In this document: one piece after another, positions 55,356 to 64,000 of the stretch
Numbering within the stretch: position 1 is the first letter of the stretch
How the letters are laid out: every line of letters begins with the position of its first letter
Assembly (NCBI GenBank): GCA_014925825.1
Contig: JACGCK010000171.1
Location: 1 to 64,000 of the forward strand
Source: Pholiota molesta
Taxonomy: Eukaryota; Basidiomycota; Agaricomycetes; Agaricales; Strophariaceae
Direction: 5' to 3'
DNA length: 64,000 nt
The notes under the pieces: model-generated
Seen by the model: the letters and a program-made list of their open reading frames with translations, nothing else
What the model was told of the DNA's origin: nothing
Database searches by the model: none
Program-made: the position numbers and the translations under genes

Positions 55356-56769
55356 ATGCCCGCCCCGCGTGTAAACTCGCCACATTCGTCCATCGGCGCC
55401 GCCCTCGCGTGTTACTTTTCTGGGTGTCTGCACCTCCTCTCCATCAGTATCACCCTGAAGGCCCTCGAGCTGAGCGGGCGCGTCGTTGCTTCTATCCTGG
55501 CGTTGATGGCTGTCAGTGATAGAGGTGTGAGGAGAGCGGCCCAGCCTACGAAACAGGCACATTGCGATATCACACATCAAGAGGAGATTCGTGACAGCGT
55601 CTATGAATTGCATGAGGTACGATCCCATCCAGAGTTCGGATAATACAATTCAGCAGCTGACGGGTTTCTTTGCATGGCAGAAGGTCCAGCTCAGATCACT
55701 GGCCGGAGAAGACCAACTTAACGAACATGGACTCGAAGATGACGACGAGGACGATGAAGGTGATATCGAGCTAGAGAAACTATCGCAACTGTGCGAACAT
55801 ACTACAGCCGCAGAACAGCATGTCTCTCGCTGGGGCGCCGTTCCTGGCTCTGAAGAACGCGGAAAGAACAAGATGGAGTATGCCGATAGTCCTGATAGCC
55901 CCCACGTTGGCCAAATGGACACTTCGGACATCTTGGACGACATGTCTTCAGTGGAATACGGCACGGGTATGCTTTTTAGAGTGCGTATTCCTCTCGCCGA
56001 GTTGTTTATGTCTTCGCTTTTTATTTCTGACTATATGATGCAGCCCTTCGCCTCCAATGGCGCGCACGCTCGCACTGTTACGCCAGCACGGAGCGGCGAC
56101 TCCATCGCCAGTGACGACCCGTTCCTCCCTCCCGGCCTTGGGCCGCTCGCTCTCTCATTGTCGCCGCTCCCCACATTCAGCACTTGCATCCAACCCGGAA
56201 GCGCAGCGGCGTCGTCAAGTCGCTCGCGCATGAGCTTCGCGCTCCTCACCAACGACATGATGGACAGCGTTGGCAGAGAACGGGTGTGTCTTTTAACCGA
56301 TATTCTATGCGTTTTTTCGGAGTATTGACGTACGTTCTGGCAGGGCGTCGATATCAAGGCCTCCCCGACTGAGCTCATGAAGGCCCGTCCACGCGCATCA
56401 CGATTTGGACGAGAGACCTGCGGGGAGGAGAGTGTAGATCCTCCAGTGAAAGCGAACACGATTGCCACCACGGACGTCAGCCTAATACCATTTTCACCAA
56501 CGCAGGCGGGCGCCAATATCACCTGCGACGCGAAGGCCATTATAACCAAAAGCAAAACTAATACCCCGACACAGATATACCGCGCACTATCTACCCTGAG
56601 CTTTTGGACACCAGCTCCTAAGATCGCAGTAACGATTGCACCGCCCGTTAAGCGCCGCCGTGGGGGTAGACGGCGCGACAGGGAAAAGAACAAGGAATAC
56701 GAGAGCGAAAGCACGAGTCGTGATGTTTTTGGGGAGAGGATGCTGTTGCAACCGATGGGTGAGAAGTGA
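55356..56769 (+). CDS. Unrecognised protein with acidic region and basic C-terminus
   Basis: Four exons, all breaks between codons: 55356-55616, 55681-55980, 56044-56283, 56344-56769. They join to 408 residues. Residues 15-52 include a hydrophobic stretch (ALACYFSGCLHLLSISI). Exon 2 has an acidic run (EDDDEDDEGDIELE); exon 3 is Ser/Pro-rich. The last exon has a hydrophobic piece near AKAIITKSKTNTPTQIYRAL, a basic cluster (KRRRGGRRRDREK) and ends QPMGEK. No domain recognised. Because the TATA-like sequence is so near the first ATG, the start may instead be MAVSDRG at 55506, which would drop the hydrophobic stretch. Gene model moderately sure, function unknown. Confidence 0.55.
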
Positions 56770-57692
56770 ACGTCGGATACATCGATGCATTGGAGGGCTA
56801 GCGCTGCTTGTATAGCCTACGCCCATTTATATAACAGCCATATTGGAATCAAATGGTATTAAGGCTTGTTTTTCAAACATCTACTTACGCTAGCAAGGAA
56901 GTATTTGTGTCATGGCATCTATAGATGAAGGGTATACAACATCATCCCATGACGCCCAAGAGAATCCTTTTCAATTTCGGAGTGGAAATACCAGATGGCG
57001 ACGCTCGACGCTACGGAATAAGGTCAGATCATCATCAGGTCCCATGACCTGATGTAAATCCCAAGTCTAGTTGGTCATGATCCACATCCGACAGAAGACC
57101 AGCTGCTGCCCATCAGGCCCTGGGAGGATTAGGGAATTGAGCAACAGAGCTGACATTGACTATATATGTAGGTCGAGAAACCAAAGATGTTTTCAAACTC
57201 GGAACATGCAGTATGCATGATCGTCGAACCAAAAAGGCATATCAATTTCCCTTTTTCAACTCGTCGATCGTTGGCTGAAATAGGTAGTGAAATATTCAAA
57301 GTGCAGAGAACCCCGCATTTGACTCAAGACTTACTCAAGACATCATGAATTATTATCTTGATATCCTAGATATGTCCAATATTTGGAATGAGCTGCGTTC
57401 CTGCGGCACCGCCGCCAACAAACTACTCGGGGTAGGCCCCACTCTCATTGTCTGTTTTCCATGCTTCTATTATCTTATCTCCGAGCACAGGCTAAGAAGC
57501 GTGAACACTGAGTATATGTCTGCACGCACCCAAGAGTCAATTGCTCCACCAGTGCCCAATCTACTCCGGGTATACTACTAATAGCACATTTATCATTGTG
57601 TAGTTACGACTTCTTCTGAACTTCAGAAGGCGTAACAAAAATTCGGGTAGTTCATTCCTCTCTCAACCAAAAAAACTCTCGCACACCTTAGC
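56770..57692. other. Intergenic region
   Basis: No supported gene. An interrupted repeat of ATCAGGTC / GACCTGAT occurs around 57034-57052 (GGTCCCATGACCTGATG). Confidence 0.5.
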
Positions 57693-57788
57693 GTCACCTG
57701 AGCGATTCGAACACTCGCGGTCAAAGACCAACCGCTGATCTACTACGGGGGTAGCAGGCGATCCCGTTAACCACTCCGGCAAAGTGAC
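57693..57788 (-). tRNA. tRNA-Ser-like gene, possible anticodon GCT, with odd anticodon arm
   Basis: On the minus strand the ends GTCACTT and AGGTGAC form a 7-bp acceptor stem with one G-T pair. The D-arm is CCG ... CGG with GAGTGGTTAA. A long variable arm, GCGGT ... ACCGC, marks class II (Ser/Leu/Tyr type). The T-arm is GAGTG-TTCGAAT-CGCTC. The internal promoter boxes are good, including the B box GTTCGAATC. The anticodon region CCTGCTA suggests GCT (Ser). The anticodon stem pairs poorly unless about 10 nt, CCCCCGTAGT-like, are an intron. It could be an intron-containing gene or a decayed tRNA. Confidence 0.65.
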
Positions 57789-59135
57789 CTGGCGGGCCTG
57801 GGGGAAGATCGCATTGCCATTTGTAGGTTTGCATCTTCTGAATCCTTGTGCTATGTGGGTGGCGGCCGATATTGAGTGGACACGACGCTTGCATGACGGC
57901 TGAGAAAATCAATGGAAGGTACTGGAACGCACCTCGACCGACCGGGCATCTGAACTGACACCTGTATGTGGGGTTAGACTTGGAGTTTGTTTGATATGGG
58001 ATTATATGAAGCCTGTCTGACGCTCTCCGGGAGATATGCAAGGTAGGCTAAACGGCGAGCTTCTTAAAATTATCCTTTATTCGTCTTGACCATTTTTAGA
58101 AAATTGAATAGGTGCCTGCCTTGATGATGTCTGCTGAGAGGCTATGCATGTACCGGTACCCATTACATACTATGTATATGAGGCCCTATACAATTACACC
58201 GACGTCATACATACATGATACCACCACCCATTGACACAAGCTTCGAAATGCTGATAGCTGATACGAGAATCTCGGGTACATATCACCATGTAGGCTCGGA
58301 TTCCCAACGTGCAGTAGAATATATGGGGACGCCCCACTTCTCATGCACTGGTAACGCGGCAATACATACAGACATACCCTCTGAGGTCCTCGCAGCTGCT
58401 TTATTCTATTCGTATACGGTTGTCGGTGCGTGGCCTAAAGCTACTTTTGCAGTCACACACACACTTACTTATCGCGATGACGCTCGTGGTCCCTGGGTGG
58501 TCAGTAGGACTCGGAAGGGAGATTCAGATAAGCAGCCCAGCTGAGGCGAGGCGAGACTGCACCCGTCCACGCAACGGCCCCACGCGCGCGTCCCACCCAC
58601 ACCCCAGGCGATGGCGTATCTCTCCCCACAACGTCATCCACGCCCTCAGATCTCCGTGCCCTTCCTCCTCTCGGAATCACTTCATACACGGGTGTTAACA
58701 GTTCTTCGGTAGACGGCTGCTGCGCTGATGACAGATAGACGCACGTCGTACCAAGGCTATGCACTGCACGCATTCTAGGCAGACGACAGACCCTGGCGTG
58801 TGTGTGTGGGTGGTGTGTGAGTGGGTGGCAATCGAGCATCTGAATGGACGGAGAACAGAGCTGCCAAAATAACCCGCGCGGGATAAAAATACCCGCCCAC
58901 GCCCCCCGTCTCCAGCCAGCCTCCGCCTGGCGCCGTGGGACGGGGGCGTGCAGCTTGGGTGCAGCGGCCACCTGACACGCGCGCACGCATTCGTGCGCGC
59001 AGGCCGGCGACGGGCGACGGCCATTTTTAAACGGCGTGGCACTGCCTGTTTGGGCGCGACGCATATTTGGACCCGTTGTGGAAAGAAGAAAGATACGCGG
59101 TGGGCGGGATTTTCGCCATGGACTCAGCGGCCGGC
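57789..59135. other. Intergenic region
   Basis: No supported gene. A CA/GTGT-rich stretch is at 58796-58825. GC content rises after 58550. Confidence 0.5.
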
Positions 59136-59199
59136 GTGGGCGAGCGCCCGGGCGGTGGGCGAGCGCCCGGGCGGTGGGCGAGCGCCCGGGCGGTGGGCG
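59136..59199. repeat. GC-rich 19-bp minisatellite
   Basis: GTGGGCGAGCGCCCGGGCG occurs three times without a mismatch, followed by a partial fourth unit GTGGGCG. Each unit contains the palindromic CGCCCGGGCG. Confidence 0.9.
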
Positions 59200-61029
59200 T
59201 CACGGGCGGTCTCGTGTGTGTGTTCGCCGGTCGGGGTGTGCCCGGGGTGTCTATATCATATATGATACGATTTATCAATAAACGGGCGCCACGCTATCAG
59301 CGGACGTGCTCCTGCTTCCTAGTTAATTTCTCGGTGCGTTCCCGTCGTCCGCATTGAATTGCCTTCGAGGCAGTGGGCCGTGGGGAGTGTGTGGCGGTGA
59401 TGCGCATTGAGTCCTGATTTATCCGGCGGTATTTTTGGGGTCTGGAAATTAAATGTCCTGCGATGCCTGTAATCAATTCATCTCTCCAAAGGGCTGGGGT
59501 AGGAGGAATGGGTATGACGGGTTGCGTAAATGTATGGAACGGTTACCCAACGACCAGCGATAGCCGGCGGATACTAGGGAACAGCGCCTCGTTGATATCA
59601 AATTTGTGGAGTCGAATGCGCGTATGCGCTTACCATGAAGGAGACTGGCGCGCGCCATAAGTAGATTGTGCTGTTGAGGCGGTTGTATAGATAAGCTCGC
59701 TGGTGGTAGCTGCTGGCGTGTATTCGAGCCGAAGTTTGGGGGGCGTAGGAATAGCTGTCAGAACAGAATCGTCTAGATTGTTAAATGCATTTGGGTACCA
59801 AGTTAATTGATTACATTGGCTTCGCAATCGTCATTGACATGCTACAAGGTTAAGCCACATCCGTAGTGAAAATCATACCCATGGCTATCTTTATCAGACA
59901 GGCAGCCACCAAACTTCAAAGAAGAATCCTTCGGAGAAAGCTGCCATATAGGCGCAGAAGATCTGGCATGCATGCAGCGCGCAGCAGGCGTGTCGTTGGT
60001 GCACGCAAACGCGACGGAAGGCGTGCACGGACATAAGGGAAAGGAAGCAGGGCCACCATGTGCCTCGGGCTGCATCTGATACCAGGGCATCTGGGACGCG
60101 CGAGGCGCGGGTGACGCAGCGTGCGTGAGGGAGCGTGATGGCCCGTGACAAGGGGGGAGGGAAAACGGCCGTTGCGCGCGCTGCGTGCTGGGAAGAAAGC
60201 CCCGTAAATCCAGCGAAAATCCCTCGCCGAACAGATAGATGCAGATGCACAGCCTTGCTGCGAGGCGAGCAGGCTTGTCAATCGGATCGGGAAGGGGGAG
60301 TCAGCAGGTCGGCTGGAGATAGGACATGCGTGTGCCAGCAAGATTGGGACAGCAAGAAAAAAAGGGGAAGTCGAGTACATGAGTATTCGCGGGAGAAGAG
60401 GAGGGGGTGGCGATGCTCGATTGTAAGCTGCAACCGCTGCCTACTTATTAAGATGACGAGAGTGGACAAAGGACGCGGAGGGCGTGGATAAGGCGGTGGC
60501 TGGCCGGGGAAAGGCATATTTAAGTTGGAGACGGTATTTCCAATGGGAACGGATACCGGGCGAGAATGTAGAGGCAGAACTAGCGCGACATGAGGCCAGA
60601 GTAACACAGGCCCTTCCTCTGGCGAAAAGCGCGCAGAGTTGCACCTGATCGAAGCGCACAAAGCGCTATGAGCCAGGGATACGAGATATTGCAGCAGATA
60701 AAACAGCGCAGTAGCACGGTCTTGGGAGCGCGGGGGGCACGCTGGTGGTGGCGGTGGAAAAAGAATACGCGGAGAGAATATATGTTTTCTGCGTTGCAAT
60801 GTCGGAGAATCTGGTGATGTGCTTGGCTGTGTTTGCACGTGTTGTGTAGTGGTCTGTGCGAGTATAAGGAAGGCCGGGCCTGTCAACTTGGGACAACACC
60901 CTCCTCACATACAGCCACCTCGAACCATGATTAAAGCCACCTCCTCCCCCGTCGCGTTTCCTTCCTCCCAATAACCCAAGTTGCTCTCTTGCTGGCGAGC
61001 AACTCGCCAGCGCCTAGCCGTTCTTCATC
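59200..61029. other. Long intergenic region upstream of copper-fist gene
   Basis: No supported gene. A minus-strand open frame of 202 codons at 60278-60886 is Pro/Ser-rich without domain or intron signals, and I regard it as chance in GC-rich DNA. The stretch 60895-61029 is the likely 5' leader; GCTGGCGAGCAACTCGCCAGC at 60992-61012 could form a hairpin in it. Confidence 0.5.
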
Positions 61030-63108
61030 ATGGTCTGTCCTGTGCTGGCAATTTTTTTGGCAACCTGCTCACACCGTGTCGCGTCTAGATCATCAGCAGC
61101 AAAAAATACGCATGGTATGTTTTTATCAGAATTTTCGGCGTCGTTTCTGATTTTTTATCGCATTTTCTCTAGCGAGACCTGCATTAAAGGACATCGGTCT
61201 TCAGCATGCAAACACACAGATCGTCCTCTCTTTGAAATAAAAAAGAAAGGTCGCCCTGTAACCCAATGTGAACACTGTCGAGAGCTCCGTAAACAGAAAC
61301 AAGTACATGTCAAATGCGTCTGCGAACAAAAAGATTTCCCTCAGCAAGGTGTGTTGCCCCACACTCTTCCGTTCGTGTTACGGCTGGCTCATAGATAAGA
61401 TTGCATTTTACGCTTCTCCTTGCTCAGGCTCTAAGCCAGGTTTTGAGAGCGCCGCGTTCCCCACAGGCTTACCGCCAGCCTTGGGGGCGTCGGTCGCATT
61501 CCCAAACTCTGCAGATGGCGCCTCGTCGGATTCTGACCCTGGTGGTATGCAGCTCCTTGCCCGGCGACATCTTCCCCGTTAGTCTCCCATGCTGATCTAA
61601 CACTAGGGGTGCTCAATGGCCACCGCTGCAAGTTGGGAGACCCTTGCACCTGCGTCACGCCGAGAACTAGGATTCGCGCGAGTGATGCCTCGGACGCTCA
61701 TGCGAGCTCCTCACGCCGCGCTGGTGGTGGCCATCCTATGCCCACCCCAGCTGCGAATATCCTTGAGCGTATCTACGCTCTGCGCCCCATTGTACCCCGT
61801 CCGCCATCCCAGGGCCCCTATACTACTGGTGGGCCCCTCCACAACCCCTCCACGGGTATCCCACACGGTCATGCCAGCCGCCACCATGATGGGTTTACGC
61901 CTTACGGCTCTCGTCACGGTATGACCCCTCATAGCAGTGTACCTCCTCAGTCTTATGGGGCCCTACATGCCTCTCCCAATCCTACATTTCCTTATAACGA
62001 GCAGGTGTACGACCCCTTCCAGATGGAAACCTGGGCATCTGGTCCAGAAAACGGGGGGATGGACATGGATAACCTCAGTCTTCCCTCCATGTGTGAGTGC
62101 GGCGACGACTGCTCGTGTCCTGGCTGCATCCACCACAGCCGCGCCACTGCCATACCCTCCTCGTCAGCCTACTCCTCATGCAGCAACCCCGCCCACTGCG
62201 GGACCTGCTTGGACTGCACCATCATGGCCCTCCCACACTCCGCCATCTTGCCGCCCAACACCGCCTTGTCAATATACGACTCCTCCGAGGCGATCGACAA
62301 CTGGCTCCGAACGATGTCTGCGTCCAATCCCACTGACCAATCCGCTTTCCAGCAAGATTTTCTTTCCTTCCAACAACAGCAGCAGCAACAACAATCCCCC
62401 ACGTGGAACAACAACAGCCGCGGCTACCCTTTTCCCGACCCCACTGCCGGTGGCTTGGGCGGGTACAACCCGAACCAGCCCATGATGCCGTTCAACGCCA
62501 CGAACGAGCCCAGCGCAGGAACGGGCGCGCCCCTCTCCCACGCGCGCCAGCGCTCGCAGCCCGCGGACGACATCCACATCGACCCGCGCCTCCTCCCCTC
62601 TTCCGCACGCCCCAAAGGCGGCCGCAGCGGCGGCGGCGGCGGGGACACGGGCATGCTCCACCCGCCGCCGAGCGCGCCCTTCCTCGCGCTCCCGGACGCG
62701 TCCGGCCCCGCGGCGCGCAGCCGCTCGCCCTCGACGTCCTCGCAGTCCAGCCACGGGTACCACGGGCACGCGTCCGACGGCGGCGGCGGCGGCGGCGCGG
62801 CGTACCGCCCCTCCGGGCGCGTGCAGGGCATCAGTGCGTACGGGCAGCAGCATGGGCACGGGCACGCGCGCGCGGGGGCGGCGCCGCCGCTGACGATGAA
62901 CACGCTGACGATGAACAATGTGAACGTGAATGTGCGCCCGGGGCTGGCGCGCGGCCCGAGCTCGGGGGCGGGGAGCGCGTCGCCGGGCTCCGCTGCGTAT
63001 GCGCATGGGGGCAGCCCGCCGGGGAGCGCGCATGTGGATGGCGCTGGGGCGGCGGTGGCGGGGGGCGCGGATGGCGGGCCTTCGTTGGCGGGGTTGCATA
63101 TTTATTGA
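61030..63108 (+). CDS. Copper-fist transcription factor (Mac1/Cuf1/Ace1 type)
   Basis: Five coding exons: 61030-61032, 61089-61114, 61173-61348, 61428-61544, 61607-63108. They join to 607 residues. The first coding exon is only the ATG. Residues 1-61 are the copper-fist DNA-binding domain: MIISSKKYACETCIKGHR with Cys10, Cys13, Cys22, His24 for zinc, the GRP minor-groove motif at 36-38, and Cys42, Cys45, Cys58, Cys60 for copper. A second Cys group follows (NGHRCKLGDPCTCV). Farther on is CECGDDCSCPGCIHH, which fits the C-x-C-x3-C-x-C-x2-C-x2-H copper-sensing motif of Mac1/Cuf1. After it come HCGTCLDC, a Gln run, and a long Gly/Ser/Pro-rich C-terminus. Expected role: copper-dependent control of metal uptake or detoxification genes. 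Intron 1 uses a GTCTGT donor; the alternative without splicing destroys the domain. Confidence 0.9.
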
Positions 63109-64000
63109 GGCGTGATGAATTTAGGAGCGAGAGCTTTATCTGCCGTGTGCGTGCATGCCCGGTCAACGTTCGCGTCCATTTGCTCCGCGTTTTTGTGTGC
63201 ACGTTTGTCGTTCTTAGGCGCTGCTGCTGCTTTATTCCTTTTCTTTCATATTTCGTCGTTGCCTCCTATAAAAAAAATCTCCGCTTTCTACGAATGTTCT
63301 TACTTTTTGCTAGCTTCTTATCTATCCGAGTGCTTACCTCTCGCTTTCTTTCTTTCTTCTTCGCCCGCGTCGTCCGCGTCCTTCCTTCTTGCATCTTCCA
63401 TCTTTCATCTTCCGCCACGCCTCCCTCTCTCTGCCTTCGTGCTTCCATCCAGCTCCGCTCACGTTATCGTGCATCGGCCTTCCGTTTCGAGAACCGCCCC
63501 TGCGCTTCGAATTCCCATCTCCTTCGGGTGGGGATCTCCCCCCCTTTCCGAGTTCCTTACTTACTTACTTATACGCCCTTGGGCCTTTTACTCTTACCAA
63601 CCGTTCTTGTCCATTCCAATTCCAATTCCATCGCGTCGGGCTGGCCGGCCGGCCAGCCACCCAGCCACCCACCCGTGCGGGTCAGTCCCCAGTTGCGTTG
63701 TGTGCAGTTTTTTTTCTTTGTTCGTGTCGTTCGATGAATCCCGGTCGGTGTGACTTTTGTAAGATAGAGTACTTAAGTAGATGGCGGAGTTGAGGAGTGT
63801 TTAAATTTCGTGGGGTGTTGGTTCGTGTATCTATTGTCTGAATCGGTGTTTGCAGGTCTCCGACTCGGAGTGCATTCGTTGAGGCGCGACATCCATGATC
63901 CTGCAGTGCTGGATGAGGCAAGCATCCGTTGACTAGACCTGTCCTCGTTTGTTCCGGCGGGGTTCACCCCAGGTGAATAGTTGCGATAACCAGTAGGATG
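63109..64000. other. 3' flank of copper-fist gene
   Basis: Pyrimidine-rich sequence, (CTTA) repeat near 63555-63572 and GGCCGGCCGGCCAGCCACCC near 63643. No supported gene to the window end. Confidence 0.5.

Noticed and set aside
55178..55519. 113-codon frame overlapping the start of the unknown gene
   Set aside because: Different frame from the four exons that join cleanly; no splice continuation.
60278..60886. 202-codon minus-strand frame upstream of the copper-fist gene
   Set aside because: Pro/Ser-rich low-complexity translation, no introns, no domain, and the TATA-like context favours the opposite strand.
62269..63099. 276-codon minus-strand and 444-codon plus-strand frames over the copper-fist gene
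   Set aside because: Arg/Ala-rich shadow frames of the Gly/Ser/Pro-coding last exon.
1..64000. CRISPR arrays, bacterial operons, prophage or transposase genes
   Set aside because: The direct repeats seen are tandem segmental units or minisatellites; no spacer-repeat pattern, transposase or reverse transcriptase motif was recognised.

Overview
The window reads as nuclear DNA of a filamentous basidiomycete, most likely a wood-decay agaricomycete. The evidence is that genes are broken by many 50-60 nt GT-AG introns with CTAAC/CTGAC-type branch sites, there is a 14-exon laccase, a CaaX-terminated mating-pheromone-type precursor, a copper-fist regulator, and core promoters with TATAAA. The genus cannot be read from the sequence.

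Layout. (1) Positions 1-26,460 are a three-copy head-to-tail array of a roughly 9.7 kb unit. Each unit carries, in order, a minus-strand gene or gene remnant with repeated 63-nt exons, a 2.4 kb spacer, a TATA-driven multi-intron unit with no intact reading frame, and a calcium/calmodulin-dependent protein kinase. Copies 1 and 2 match almost base for base over about 8.06 kb. Copy 3 is diverged, but only it has the full-length kinase; copies 1 and 2 encode a shortened C-terminus. (2) 26.7-36.1 kb holds a small pheromone-precursor gene with two in-frame Y-CVVA modules, a secreted protein gene of 178 residues, a zuotin (ribosome-associated DnaJ) gene, a zuotin fragment, and an inverted copy of the secreted-protein gene decayed into two pseudogenes. 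(3) 36.1-39.2 kb holds a small secreted-protein gene divergent from a laccase. (4) 39.7-49.4 kb is an inverted segmental duplication. Two paralogous polytopic membrane proteins point outward, an intact alanine aminotransferase lies on the left arm, and a decayed aminotransferase fragment lies on the right arm. (5) 50.3-56.8 kb holds an atypical short-chain dehydrogenase, an RRP9/U3-55K WD40 protein whose frame breaks at three homopolymers, and an unrecognised protein of 408 residues. (6) 57.7 kb has a tRNA-Ser-like gene, followed by over 3 kb without a supported gene. (7) 61.0-63.1 kb encodes a copper-fist transcription factor.

How the genes may work together. The copper-fist factor and the copper-dependent laccase are plausible regulator and target, but this is inference. 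The kinase, aminotransferase, zuotin and RRP9 genes are housekeeping or signalling genes with no evident joint pathway. The strongest signals of novelty are the two-module pheromone precursor, the kinase-bearing tandem array with its family of near-identical intron-like cassettes, and the minus-strand gene built from symmetric repeated exons. Several frame breaks fall at homopolymers, so part of the apparent decay may be residual sequencing error.
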